Shown here one piece after another: positions 33,224-43,566 of a stretch of 64,000 nucleotides of DNA. The stretch's first letter is position 1, and the number at the start of each line of letters is the position of its first letter. A program made the translations under genes and the position numbers. Below the pieces are notes generated by a model. It had not been told where the DNA came from. It worked only from the letters and a program-made list of their open reading frames with translations, and searched no databases. Origin of the DNA: Didymella arachidicola (taxonomy: Eukaryota; Ascomycota; Dothideomycetes; Pleosporales; Didymellaceae); contig CM049995.1 of assembly GCA_016630955.3 (NCBI GenBank), positions 1,302,001 through 1,366,000 on the forward strand, written 5' to 3'.

Positions 33224-34352
33224 TGTGATTGCGGGCGTTCGCTACATACCTATGCTTTAAGTGAGGCGCGGAGCATTTGCTGGGACAATAGAGGACACAC
33301 TAAGGCTAGAATCCATTGCGATCGATAACATTACATTGTTTCCTGTTCGGGCGTGCAGCAATCAGGATTCGTGGTGTCGCGAGCTCCCAGCCAGGGCTAG
33401 GTGAGCCTGGGTCGGCTCTGGCCTGGCCAAAATCATCCCTACTGGTGTCCAGGCCCAGCCAAGTCGCAATTCCATCGTACGACAACATGGCGGTCGCGAG
33501 AGGCTAGATTCTGCCATAATCGACACTTTGACCCTTATCCTGCCCATTTGAGTAATAATTGGGCATGCAGGGAGCGGAGAACTCGTCTGCGATGCTTGTT
33601 AGTGGACCCTTCCTGGTGTTGAGGTTTGAAAAGGTAGGGTAGTTTGGTACAAAGGACGATGACTGCTCCGCGGGGGAATCTGAGCATTCTACATCGCGAT
33701 CGCAGGCGTCGACGATGGAGGGAACCTGCCTCTTTCAGTGTTGAAGTTGCAGGCATGACGAGTGCGTACATGGTAGCCACGTGAACTATATGTCAATTGA
33801 GGTATGTGGTGACCTGCGCTGTCTAGAAAGTCATGTATTAAATGCATCTGATGTAATCCTGGACCGAGCAACGAACTCAACAAAGCTGTGATTGCAGAAT
33901 CATGACGGGCACAAGTTACCTTGCTTGCATCGAGAGCAAGCCCCTGGTGCGTCGTGCCAGTGGTGTAGCATGCAGAGAGTTGTATCCGGCTAGAGCATTC
34001 GATAGTACCAGTCTTCGCATGTGCTATGTATAGAAGCGATGATCGAAGCTGTGTGCCTGAAACCCATGCATTCATGCTTCGTAAGCCCTCATATACAGTA
34101 GCATACCATACAAGTCGTCCCGGCCAAAGCCCACAACGCCAGACACCGGGAGCAGTGGCTCGACTGGTGTCATGCAAGTCGCGAATCGCTAAATAGACGG
34201 GTCGCGTACAGATCTCTTAGTTCTGCAGCATGCACGCACCGCCACACCTCTGCCATTCGTGCGTCGTGCTTTTGCGACGCCATACAAGCTTTTACAGCAT
34301 TGTGTAGCGTTCAGCGTACCTCTTCTCACTCTTCCAAACTCGTGTGCAGGGT
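33224..34352. other. Intergenic, 1.1 kb, no gene seen
   Basis: This region lies between the convergent MFS and Tma46 genes. Only short, unconvincing frames are present, and no repeats or RNA genes were recognised. Confidence 0.45.
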
Positions 34353-35525
34353 TCAAGATGAGCTGGCTTCTGCTTCGACGTCCTGGCGATCGGTCGAAAC
34401 CGCCTCGGCCTCATTCGCCTCTGTGGGCTCAGCAGTACCCTCCATAATCCTAAGCTCCTCGAGACTGATGCCCATTTTCGCGGCCAACCGCTCCTCCTCC
34501 TTCTTCGCGCGCAATCGTTCCGTCTCAGCGCGCATAGTCTCCAGATTCCACTCGTTGCCGTCGCCCTCATCGTCTGATTCGGCGTCGCTGCCGGCCCAGT
34601 CGCCCTTCTCGAACATAGCACGTCCAGTAGCTTCCTTGCGTGCCTTGGCCTCCTCTTCGGCTGCCTTCTTGTCCAGACGCTCCTTCTTCCATTTCGCAAA
34701 TGTCTCGACAGTAACGGGTGTGAGGGTGCCAGTGAGCTTGTGGCGCTCGGACTCGAGGAAGTCTTCGAGAGTGAGTGCGTTACGGGGGTCGTTGAGAGCA
34801 AGAGCCTTTTCGGCGGCGCGCTGTTCGCGGGTCTTGATTACGAAGCTAGGAATATTAGTGGCCGAGTTCAGTGTGACTAGAATATATGAAACGTACCCAG
34901 GAGGAAGCGAGTGCTTGTACATGCACTTATCGCCTCCATTTGGACAGGTCCAGAACCAACCGTACTTCTGGTCTTCGATAGCCTGAATGAAGTACTTGCA
35001 CACCTTGTCCGTTGTGGTCTTGGGGTTGCCGTGCTTGCTCAGCACAACGTTTCGCAGCTTCTCCTCGTCCCAGTCGTCCATGTTGTCCTTCTTCTTCGCC
35101 TCCTCTTCTGCCTCCTTCTGGCCATCTCTGCTATCGGTGTACAAACTCCTTTTCTCTGTCTTGCGCTCGACATTGAGGTCGTGTGAGAACTTGCACTTCT
35201 TGCCCTTCTCGCAGTTGCCCTTCTTGAAGAATTGGCAGAGCACTGTCTTGGGATCCACACCAAAAGGTACTTTCTGGACCTGGACAGGCTTGAACAGGTC
35301 AGCCATCTCCTTCTGCGCTTGCTCGGCGGCCTTCTTCTCTTTCTCTTTCTGCGCCTTCTCTGCGGCTTTGCGCTTCTCATCAGGCGTTCCCCCGGAAGCA
35401 GCGGTGGCGTGAATTTGCTTAATCGCCTTCTGCGCAGCTCCTCCCTTCTTGTTCTTCATACCGAAGGTCTTGTCGACGGCGACCTTCTTCACCTTGGGCT
35501 GTTCACCCTTTCCTTTGGGAGGCAT
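34353..35525 (-). CDS. tma46: CCCH zinc-finger translation factor Tma46/ZC3H15 (DFRP1 family)
   Basis: Tma46/DFRP1 binds and stabilises the DRG-type GTPase Rbg1 on translating ribosomes. Exons 35525-34897 and 34845-34353 give 373 aa. The 51-nt intron is GT-AG with a CTAAT branch-like site and has no in-frame stop, so retention would insert 17 residues. The N-terminus is lysine-rich (MPPKGKGEQPKVKKVAVDK) with a conserved DKTFGMKNKKG. A first CCCH finger (CQFFKKGNCEKGKKCKFSH) lies near 95-115 and a second (CKYF...CPNGGDKCMYKHSLPPG) near 175-215. The DFRP segment follows, with LTLEDFLESERHKL, FAKWKKERLDKKAAEEEAK and GRAMFEKGDWAGSDAE. The C-terminal tail is acidic. It is transcribed divergently from Ost4. 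Confidence 0.94.
   Translation of the reverse strand: MPPKGKGEQPKVKKVAVDKTFGMKNKKGGAAQKAIKQIHATAASGGTPDEKRKAAEKAQKEKEKKAAEQAQKEMADLFKPVQVQKVPFGVDPKTVLCQFFKKGNCEKGKKCKFSHDLNVERKTEKRSLYTDSRDGQKEAEEEAKKKDNMDDWDEEKLRNVVLSKHGNPKTTTDKVCKYFIQAIEDQKYGWFWTCPNGGDKCMYKHSLPPGYVSYILVTLNSATNIPSFVIKTREQRAAEKALALNDPRNALTLEDFLESERHKLTGTLTPVTVETFAKWKKERLDKKAAEEEAKARKEATGRAMFEKGDWAGSDAESDDEGDGNEWNLETMRAETERLRAKKEEERLAAKMGISLEELRIMEGTAEPTEANEAEAVSTDRQDVEAEASSS
34846..34896 (-). other. Stop-free 51-nt intron in the Tma46 gene
   Basis: The intron runs from GTACGT to CCTAG on the minus strand. It is a multiple of three with no stop in the host frame, so both forms encode full-length proteins. Splicing restores PPG-FVIKTREQ, the family consensus. 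Confidence 0.85.
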
Positions 35526-35962
35526 GATGGGCGGTCCTTTATTTCCTGGAAGACGAAAAGACTGTAGGAGGCGTCCACGTAGACTTTTGGCAGATATGTG
35601 GCGCGTGAGCGGTGCTTGAAGACGCTTTCGTGATCTGTCTTGGTGGGCTAAAAGTGCTGAAGAATGACGAAGCGTGTGGGGTGGATTTTGGTGGATTTTG
35701 GTGGCGGCCGCACTTGCTCCCGGTGTCAGGCCGCCGCCAATCGAGTCGTGCTCTACAGCTCAAGGTGGCCTTCACTGAGCAGCGACCATTGAACCACGAC
35801 ATAGCCTCGACACTCCCGCTTTTCTCTCCAAACAGGACAGAAGCACTGAAAATAGCTTTGGTATGCTTTACAGTATCCAAAGGTCCCAATTGCATTGTCT
35901 AATCGCTCCGCAGCAGACTCCATAGCTTATTGTCTTCCATCGAACGCGCGTCAACCTCCAAG
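35526..35962. promoter_or_regulatory. Divergent promoter region, Tma46 / Ost4
   Basis: This 437-bp spacer between two divergent starts contains a short direct repeat (GGTGGATTTT, twice, near 35688). No gene is seen. Confidence 0.5.
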
Positions 35963-36115
35963 ATGATCACAGACGCCCAACTTTACTCGCTTGCTATCTT
36001 CCTCGGAAGCGCTGCTATGCTTCTCATTGTCCTCTACCACTTCCTCGAAGTCAACTCAGAATATCACGCCGCGCAAGAGAAGCCGAAGGTTGCGGCCAAC
36101 AAGGTCAAGGCATAA
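35963..36115 (+). CDS. ost4: Oligosaccharyltransferase subunit Ost4
   Basis: Ost4 is a single-pass ER mini-protein that holds Stt3 and Ost3/6 together in oligosaccharyltransferase (N-glycosylation). The frame is 50 aa with no intron. Residues 1-30 (MITDAQLYSLAIFLGSAAML then LIVLYHFLEV) match the family membrane helix and its short lumenal start. Yeast Ost4 is 36 aa; here a Lys/Ala-rich cytosolic tail of about 15 residues follows. An in-frame ATG 33 bp upstream (35930) exists, but the start MITD fits the family. It lies between divergent Tma46 and the convergent C2H2 gene, 190 bp from the latter's stop. Confidence 0.93.
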   Translation: MITDAQLYSLAIFLGSAAMLLIVLYHFLEVNSEYHAAQEKPKVAANKVKA

Positions 36116-36306
36116 TACGTGGAAGGAACGGGAGCGCTATTGGAGACTGGATACATTGATACCATGGCCAGCTGTCTTTAAGGAGGATCAAAAGCGATCA
36201 GAGAAGCATCACGGCGTTTGGGCGCATTACAGTGCGGGACGTTTGGCCACACAATGGGGCATTGAATCTATTCAAACTTGATCATCTGTTTGGAGATGCT
36301 CAGACT

Positions 36307-39300
36307 TTAATCCTCTATGTCAACGAGTTCCTCTGCGGTGGCGTCGCTGTCGACAAGTCCTCTCCTGCGTTTGTCATTTACCAGCGTGGCACCTCCACGA
36401 TCCATGCCCGGTCCACCCATGCGCCGCTTTTGTGACACAAGTCGACTTTGCAGCTCGCGAGCCTCTTGCTCCGCCTTATCCTTTGATGGGCGGCCACGAA
36501 CGCGTGTTGAGGATGCCGCAAGTGGCTGCAATGCAATAGCTTCATCATAATCTGAAGGACTCGCTGTGATGCGCGGTGTAACACGACGACCTTGAGCATC
36601 GCTAAGATACGCTTCAGAATCATGTTCTATACAGTCAGTCAAGGTGCCAGATCTGATCCAGGAAGCCGATCAATCTTCCGTACCAGATAGCCCACCAGCT
36701 GGCCCATCGCCATGCTGCCAAGCCAGAGGATCGATGTGATTCTGCTGGATGTGCTCGCGCCATACGTTCTCGGCCCCAAAAGAGATCGGAGTGTGTCGCT
36801 CAAGGCGCATATTGAATGTCGGGTCGAAGCTGGTGACCTCTTTGCCGCAGTCGCCCCACAAGCATTCACGAGTGTCGCGCAAAGTCTCCTTGTTGTGGAC
36901 CTTAAAGACGTGCTTCTGCAGCGTTTCGAGGTTATGAAGCTCCGCGTTGCATTTCTCCCACTCGCACTTAAACGATTGTTGCTGAGGGGCGCGAGAATCG
37001 CTAGGTGAACGAGAACCGATGAGGATGGGCTCGTCTTTGCCAGCTCTTACCTTGCGCAGCATGCTGGGTTGTTCAGGCTGGTACTTTCCGGTACAGCCGT
37101 TCGTAGCAGGGCGCTGTTGTGCAGTACTGGAGCCATGTATTGCTTTGCGCCAACCGACCGGGCGTCCCTTCTTCTTTGGCAACGGGTTGCCGTCAGGACC
37201 ATACTGGGTCGCAGAGCGAAACGCAGCATACCCAACACCACCAGCAGCAGCAGCAGCAGAAGGTCGCGGAGCACTTGCGCTCATGCTCGTAGAGCTTTCC
37301 TGACGATTCGGCGTTGACGGGGTTGTCGTGTTCGGGAGTGAGTGACGCGGAGGCCGACCGCGTCGTTTCTGTTTGAATGGATTGGTGGCTTCGGGAAGCG
37401 CTTGGACCCTCACGCTGTCCCCACCAGTCGCGTATGACGATCCGCGACGCGCCGTTTGGTCCCTGTCTTCGTCTTCAGGATCTTCCTCGTCATCCGCGTC
37501 TCCGGTCAGGTCTTGAACACTGTCTTTAAAATAACCAGGCGGAGGGTCTCCAGGATCAATCAGGTTCCACTTGATCGTACTGAGGTCTGACTCGTTTGAT
37601 ATCTGTGGAAGGTTGACCTTTAAAACCTCGAGGTGTTGGTTGAGCTGGCGTTCAGATGGATGTCTTCCACAAGCCAGCAGAATGTCCCGAGCAATGGTGG
37701 CTGGGTTGTATGTGTTACGTCTAAGAGCCCTCTTTTTATCCAATGGCTCGACGATCAATCTGTACCGCGTCTCACTAGGAGGCAGGGGACGAGGAGTCGG
37801 CTCAGCCATTACAGGCGCAGGAGCGCTTGCAGTCGGGAAGTTGTTGACTGGCGTCGAACCGACCTCTATAGCGTTGTCGATATGGGGATGCGGCGAACCG
37901 TAGGTATACATAGAGTCTCCCTTCGGCCTCTTGATCGGCGGCCCTATATCATCATCGTCATCAAGCTGCGTCAGGTCAACTAGGTCGCTTAAATTGCGCT
38001 TCCTTGCAGCCTCTTCTTTGTTGGCCGGTGGTTTGAGCTCCGGCTTGATTGGTATCATCTCGGCGACAGGAATTGGTGAAGGAGCTGCCGTTGAGTTGTT
38101 ATCAGGGAAAGGTGGGTAAGATGACCTCTTGTTCATTGGTGTTGCTGTAGCAGGTGTGTAGCGCGGACTGGGAGCGATACCCTCTGGGGCAGCAACGGGA
38201 TTTTTCATGACCGCGGGGGGAGCAGATTGCTTCATAACGGCAGGCGGTGCCGGAGCCCTCAGTGCCGGATGGAGCTGTACACCTGGCCTGCGATGTGCGG
38301 CTTTCACATCTGGTACAGCTAAAAGCAGACTCTTGGCAAAGATCGAGCGATCAAGTTTGAACCCCATCTGCTCCAATTGCTCACACAATTCAATGTAAGA
38401 CGGATTGCTATCGAGCATTTGGAGGATCTGCGCAGCCTCCAAAGGACGCTCGGGATTCTTAGTAGTGAGGTACTGGGCTGCAGCGTTTGCAAGCTCCATC
38501 TTCTTGTCGGGTGGCCAGATCGTGCTACCGCCGGTTCGCGCAGGTGCTGCTGCTGAAATTTTTGCCGGAGCGGACATAGTTGGCTTTGTGACAGGAGTGC
38601 TAAAAGACTCTCGAGGCGTGGCCTTCTTTCGCTGATTAGCGATTGGAGGAGTAGGTACTTGTACAGGAGGCAGAACAGCTGGCTGAGGTGCTGGCTTTAT
38701 CGTGACGGTTGATGACTTGTTGGGAGCTTTGGCACGTCTCTCCTCTTCCCAGATTCGTGCAAGCAGTGCAGGGTCCTTGCCGTTCAACTCACGCATCTTG
38801 GCCATCATAGCACGAATCTCGGCCTCTAATTCTGTACCAGCAGCCAGTGCTTCTGATGCTTGAGCTGGCACCGGGTCCTGCTGCTTCTGCGCCTTTCTGG
38901 CTCCCGGCTTTGGTTGACTCGCAGCAATCTGAGCTTGACGAGACTCTTCCTCGGCTTCCCGTCTTTGGCGCTCCTTCTCCGCTTCCAGCGCCTTCTCTTT
39001 ACGAGCTTCCTCCTCCTTACGCTCTCTCTCAGCGCGCTCAGCATCCCTGATGGCTTGTTGTCGTTGGATCTCTGGCCAAGGGTCGTACACAGCCGCAGGA
39101 TCGACCGTTGTACTGTAATTTGTGGTTGGGTCAGGTAGTGTTGGCGGGACAATTGGCACAGGTGGACGAGGCGAGGTCGATGATTGCGCGGCGTGTGAGA
39201 ATCGTGAGTTGTCTACATCGGGCAGCTGCCGGTTGTAGTTCGAGTACTGCTGCGATGTCCCTGCTGCAGCCAGGGCAGCGTTCCTGCTCGCGGTTGTCGT

Positions 39301-39930
39301 ATTGTGCTGGCCATACTGGTTTTGAGCAGGGCTGATTGTAGACTGCTGAGTCTGTTGATGATGAACTTGTTGCTGTGGTCGTTGCGAAGGGTAGCCTGCA
39401 GCTGTTGCTGGAGACGAAAGGCCTCTACTTGCTGAGGCCTGTGCTGGGTTGGTGTTGACGCTACGGGGGCGGGCTTGCGTTTGACCATATGTGGTATGAG
39501 AGTTCTGTAAAGGCTGTGCTTGCACTCGCGGCGACCGTCCAGAATACTGCGGATTGGTGGCATTGGTGGCCGTGAAGCCAGACTGAGTGGGCGCTGTGGT
39601 CGAGGCCGAGTAGCCTGTGTTGCTCATATTATGCAAGACTTCTGCAGCACGACTGCCGTTGTCCCTTGTCGTGCCATAGGTTGTGCTGCTACCGCTCCAA
39701 GTGTTGTCCTGCGCATTGCCATAACCCGAGCTCGACGTGCCATAAGACGGTCCGGAATATGACAAATAATCAGCAGATTGGTTTGTCGAGGTCGGACGCG
39801 CCTGCTGGTACTGGCGCGACGATTGCGCATTCGTATTCGAGGCGGGCGCGGTTTGATACGAAGAGTACTGCTGGGCAGAGCCCTGGTGGTGATAGGAATA
39901 GTTGTGCGTGTTGTAATCATTCGACGACAT
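36307..39930 (-). CDS. Large C2H2 zinc-finger protein
   Basis: Two exons (39930-36684 and 36626-36307) give 1188 aa; the 57-nt GT-AG intron joins GGLS to EHDSEAYLSD. The first 300 residues are Gln/Ser/Tyr-rich. A charged coiled coil (REAEEESRQAQIAAS region) lies near 290-350. A conserved-looking helical block (KKMELANAAAQYL, AAQILQMLDSNPSYIELCEQ) sits mid-protein, another (RRNTYNPATIARDILLACGR) near 760, and an AT-hook-like KKKGRPVGWRKA near 960. The C2H2 region (CEWEKCNAELHNLETLQKH then CLWGDCGKEV with a downstream WREHIQQNH) lies near 1000-1075. A second basic GRP motif (RVRGRPSKDK) is in exon 2. It is a probable chromatin or transcription factor; no exact orthologue is recognised. Confidence 0.88.
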
Positions 39931-40355
39931 TGCAGCAGGGCACTAGAGGCCTAGAGAGTCGCTAAAGCTGCGCTCCGAGTTGGCGGGGACGAGAGCATAG
40001 GGCGCGTGAAACCGCAAATGGCGACGGTGAAGCTCGAGGTATGTGAGGCGCACTCGGGGGCAATTCCACGCTCGATTTCGATATCAGAGTAGATAAAAAC
40101 GCCTAGGTTCAGGCTTCGCAGCTGTTGTACATGCAGTGGAGAATTGCACGCGTTGTGTTGGTGATGTTGCGAGGACAGCTGCCATGGACGCGTTGCGCCT
40201 CATCGACGAGTCGGGGCCAAGGCCCTAGAGCGCAGATCGGTCCGTGCACGCTCGCTTCGCACACCAGCATTTTGGCGTTTGACCCCAAAGATCTTTCGAT
40301 AGCGATATCACTTCTCGTTCTACTAACCCCATCTCCCGCCAATCCAGCAGCAAAA
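39931..40355. promoter_or_regulatory. Divergent promoter region, C2H2 protein / ribosomal protein L26
   Basis: A 425-bp spacer that must contain the strong ribosomal-protein promoter. No TATA box or defined ribosomal-protein element was identified with confidence. Confidence 0.45.
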
Positions 40356-40912
40356 ATGGCCAAGATCGTGTCAAGCTCTCGCCGCAACTCGCGAAAGGCG
40401 CACTTCAGTGCGCCGAGTAGTGTGCGCCGGGTCATTATGAGCGTATGAGGAATTGCTTGAACATCTCAGATCATGTTCTAACAATCTTCAGGCGCCTCTG
40501 AGTAAGGAGCTTCGCGAAAAGCACGGTGTGCGCTCGATCCCCATCCGCAAGGATGTAAGTACCACCGTATTCTGCGCGCTGTCAAGGTTTGCTAACTTTT
40601 CGCAGGACGAGATCCAAGTTGTCCGTGGCTCCAACAAGGGCCGTGAGGGCAAGGTCAACTCCGTCTACCGCCTGAAATACGTTATCCACGTCAACGGCAG
40701 TACGTAACCATCGCGTCGACCGAATCACACGACCGCTGCTAACCGGACTCATAGTCGTTCGCGAGAAGTCCAACGGCCAGTCCGTCCCTGTCCCCATCGC
40801 TCCCTCTAAGGTCGTCATCACCAAGCTCAAGCTCGACAAGGACCGTGAGCAGATCCTCGAGCGCAAGAGCGCTGGCCGCGCCGCCAAGAAGGAGAAGAAG
40901 GAGTCCGCATAA
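40356..40912 (+). CDS. rpl26: 60S ribosomal protein L26 (uL24)
   Basis: Four exons (40356-40442, 40492-40554, 40606-40699, 40755-40912) give 133 aa. All three introns are GT-AG, 49-55 nt. The product follows the family closely: SRRNSRKAHFSAPSSVRRVI, APLSKELREKHGVRSIPIRK, the KOW motif VVRGSNKGREGKV with VYRLKYVIHV, and VVITKLKLDKDR. It is an assembly-initiating protein near the polypeptide exit tunnel. Multiple early introns are usual for ribosomal-protein genes. Strong C-ending codon bias fits high expression. Confidence 0.97.
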
Positions 40913-41509
40913 GCGTCTCACCACCATTTCGATCTGACGACACATCATGGCTGCGATGCCCCGGAGCAATGGCGCGGGGTGTCCCCTCCCCTGAGCGGAC
41001 GGGATAAAAGTCGGTTCACGTTTGGGCTGCACGAATATGGGCGTTACACCGGCTTTCTAGCTCGAACAATGGATTCGCCGAACACTCGGCCCTGTCGAAG
41101 CTTTCTTCTGCAATGATACCACGAAGGATTTGGAGCACGACGACGAATAGAGAATTGTTGATCCAGCCTTCGGTCGCGTGACACTGTGATGCTTTTTTTT
41201 TGCAACGCTAGAATATCTGGTCATCAGCTCAATCATAATAGCTGCTTGTACTTATACGACTAGCGAAGAACGAACCCAGATGGCCTAGCCATTGCTCGCC
41301 TGCAGACCGCCTTCGAGATGACAATGAAGGAGGTGGTTTGATGGTGACCGACATATCATATCATTGAATCTGAATTGTAATCTACTTTGAAACAATCATC
41401 CTGCGAGCTCAACCGTTCTATTAACTCATCAACCGTTATTTCGAACGCCTGACGCCAGCGCAATGCACCTCATAGACCTCTTCAGGTCACCTACCGCTAC
41501 CTTTCTTCC
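40913..41509. other. Intergenic, no gene seen
   Basis: About 600 bp between the convergent ends of the L26 gene and the gasdermin-like candidate. It holds the L26 3' UTR and nothing else recognisable. Confidence 0.45.
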
Positions 41510-42586
41510 CTACTCCTTCAACCACCTCTTGTACTTGTCGTATTGTTCCCAGTCGGTATCTCTCTTATTGTTAACATAAGGCTCATCGTCGACGACAAGC
41601 TCATCTTCATCCCTATCTTCGTCGTCATCAACGGGTGGCTGGACAGTGATCCGGCCGACGAGCTTTGGCACGGGGCCAGGAGTTCCATCTATCCTCGTGC
41701 TGCTGCTGCGGATGCCCTTCATCTCTAAGTCAGGGACGTCTTCGAGTTGGAAGCTCGCTATGGTCTTTGGGAGAAAGGAGTGCTCTCTGGCTGAGAGCTC
41801 GCGGTCTTCTTGGTGTCCGAAGTGGATGGTTACAGGCATGAACTGCGCGGCCCATACACGCTCATCCTCGTGTCCAAAGTCATTGCTAGCCCCATTCGAG
41901 TCCTCATAGTTCGCCTCAGCCTTAATTTTCAAAATGCCAGGAGGTGCATTGACTGCAGGGCTCACATCAGCGCCTGCTGCTCCGCCAAATTTGGTCGATG
42001 CGCTGCCCGTGGCATGGATATCGCCTCCAGTAACGTGCTGAACAGCTGTTACCATCCAGATACTTGGTGCTTTCCAAGTATGGCGACCATATTTGCTCTT
42101 GTGGTCTATTGTAGCGTGCTCACGTATCCATTCATGGACACCATCCTGCTTCATCACCTCTTCAAGGAAAGCCTCAGGGCTATACTAAAGTCAGATATCA
42201 TTTAGGCTGAAAAGTCGACCTACTCACTTTTTGATCTTCACACGTCTGCCTGACTGTCCCTGTATCTTTACCAAGCTATCTTTTGATTTCGTCCCATTCA
42301 AACCGAGATAGTCTGTGAAGCTGAAACCCAATGATCTGGCTTTCGAGGCCTCAAACTCGATGGCAAAAGGTCTGTCGATCTCAGGTCGTCTCCGTGTCCA
42401 TTTGCTGATTGCTTTCTCATATATATCTTGGTCATCTTCATCTCCCATAAACTCCCATCGCAAGGAAGCGAGTCCATCTGTGGGCTCTAATGGGTTGATG
42501 TAGAGACTCCCGAGTCGCAAATCCTCGGGGTAGACACCGCGAAGGTAAGGTAGGAACGTCCTCTTCTGAAGACCTTCGAGCGCCAT
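41510..42586 (-). CDS. Gasdermin-like pore-forming protein candidate
   Basis: Exons 42586-42228 and 42179-41510 (48-nt intron with a TATAG acceptor) give 342 aa from the first in-frame ATG. There is no signal peptide or clear membrane helix. Residues 21-35 (EDLRLGSLYINPLEP) and 120-140 (NPEAFLEEVMKQDGVHEWIR) lead to KAPSIWMVTAVQHVTGGDIH at 157-176. That block is followed by a Gly/Ala/Ser-rich loop and then ERVWAAQFMPVTIHFG at 226-241. A VT-type strand, an amphipathic Gly/Ser stretch and a second strand parallels gasdermin N-domains (compare VVTEV and AFRVAQLVI in mammalian GSDMD). The tail has an acidic cluster (302-320), which could be a removable inhibitory end as in HET-Q1. It is divergent to a TPR-CHAT gene. 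The family call is inference; the gene model is firm. Confidence 0.55.
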
Positions 42587-43566
42587 GCTTGTGATACGCA
42601 GTATCAAGGTTGGTAAAGAGGGTGGTCAGAGATCTAATCACAACTACAAGTGAAGAGCGCAACAATTAGAATTGTAGCTGCAGCAGGCTTATGACTTGTT
42701 CTGCAAGCCTTGAGGCGCAGGGTTAGCCCCCATGTGGCTGTGTCCATCTGTGCGACTGCATCGCCACAGGCAGGCAGGCAACTGACACTTTGACTTCGCT
42801 TTCAGCTCTGCTGCGGTTAGCTAGTGCACAGTACGCTCTGTGGATTGAGCTTCGTAATTGGACAGCCTGTCGTGGCGAGGTCCACACCTCCCTCAAGCGA
42901 TGAGGAGGCAGGTGCGCCCCGCAAAGTTTGGCCCCAAGCGAGGATCATCGAAGAGTGTCACCTCAAACCCAGCCCCATCCAGCAGAGATAGCGAGAGGTC
43001 GCTTCAGCAGTATCTGCTTTTAACCGCAACCTAAATGGTTCATTGGCTGTCTGTAGGCCACCTTGCCGACTTGAAAGAGCCAGCGCGGGGATCACAGAAG
43101 AGGCTTGAAGCTGAAGCTGCAGCCTGCCCACTCAGTTGGACTTTACGCGGTTACAGCCGCCCGCATTAGCGCATTAGGAGGCAGCCTGAGGCTTGATCGG
43201 TCACGCAGAACCATTTTGGGTAGGGAGAAGGGGGCTTCGCTAGAGCCTCCTGCAGGACTCTCAAGGTCGTCATGGCGGTCAACACGGCACCCTGTATATA
43301 CCGACTCTGGAACCCATGAGTGCACAGCAGATTCAACACGACTGGCCTAAGCTCACCTCCAGGCTTATTAAATTCTTCTTACCCCATTGCTGCCTGAGCG
43401 GCTGAATTCGACCGGTGTCAATCATCCTCCTGAACACCTGAGCCTCGCCCGGTCGTTGGCCCCTCTGCCTCCTGCCCCTGGCACTCAGATACTGTCCGAT
43501 TCATTTAGGACCAGACGACTAACGTTCCTGGGCCGAAAACGCCATTTCAAGTCATGTGTCGCAAAC
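42587..43566. promoter_or_regulatory. Shared divergent promoter, gasdermin-like candidate / TPR-CHAT
   Basis: 980 bp between the two start codons. A TATA-like element (CTGTATATACC) lies near 43291, about 275 bp before the CHAT ATG. An upstream open stretch in the CHAT frame begins at 43387 but has no ATG before 43567. No gene or repeat is seen. Confidence 0.55.

Noticed and set aside
43387..43566. 60-codon N-terminal extension of the TPR-CHAT protein
   Set aside because: The extension begins at a TTG; no in-frame ATG exists before 43567.
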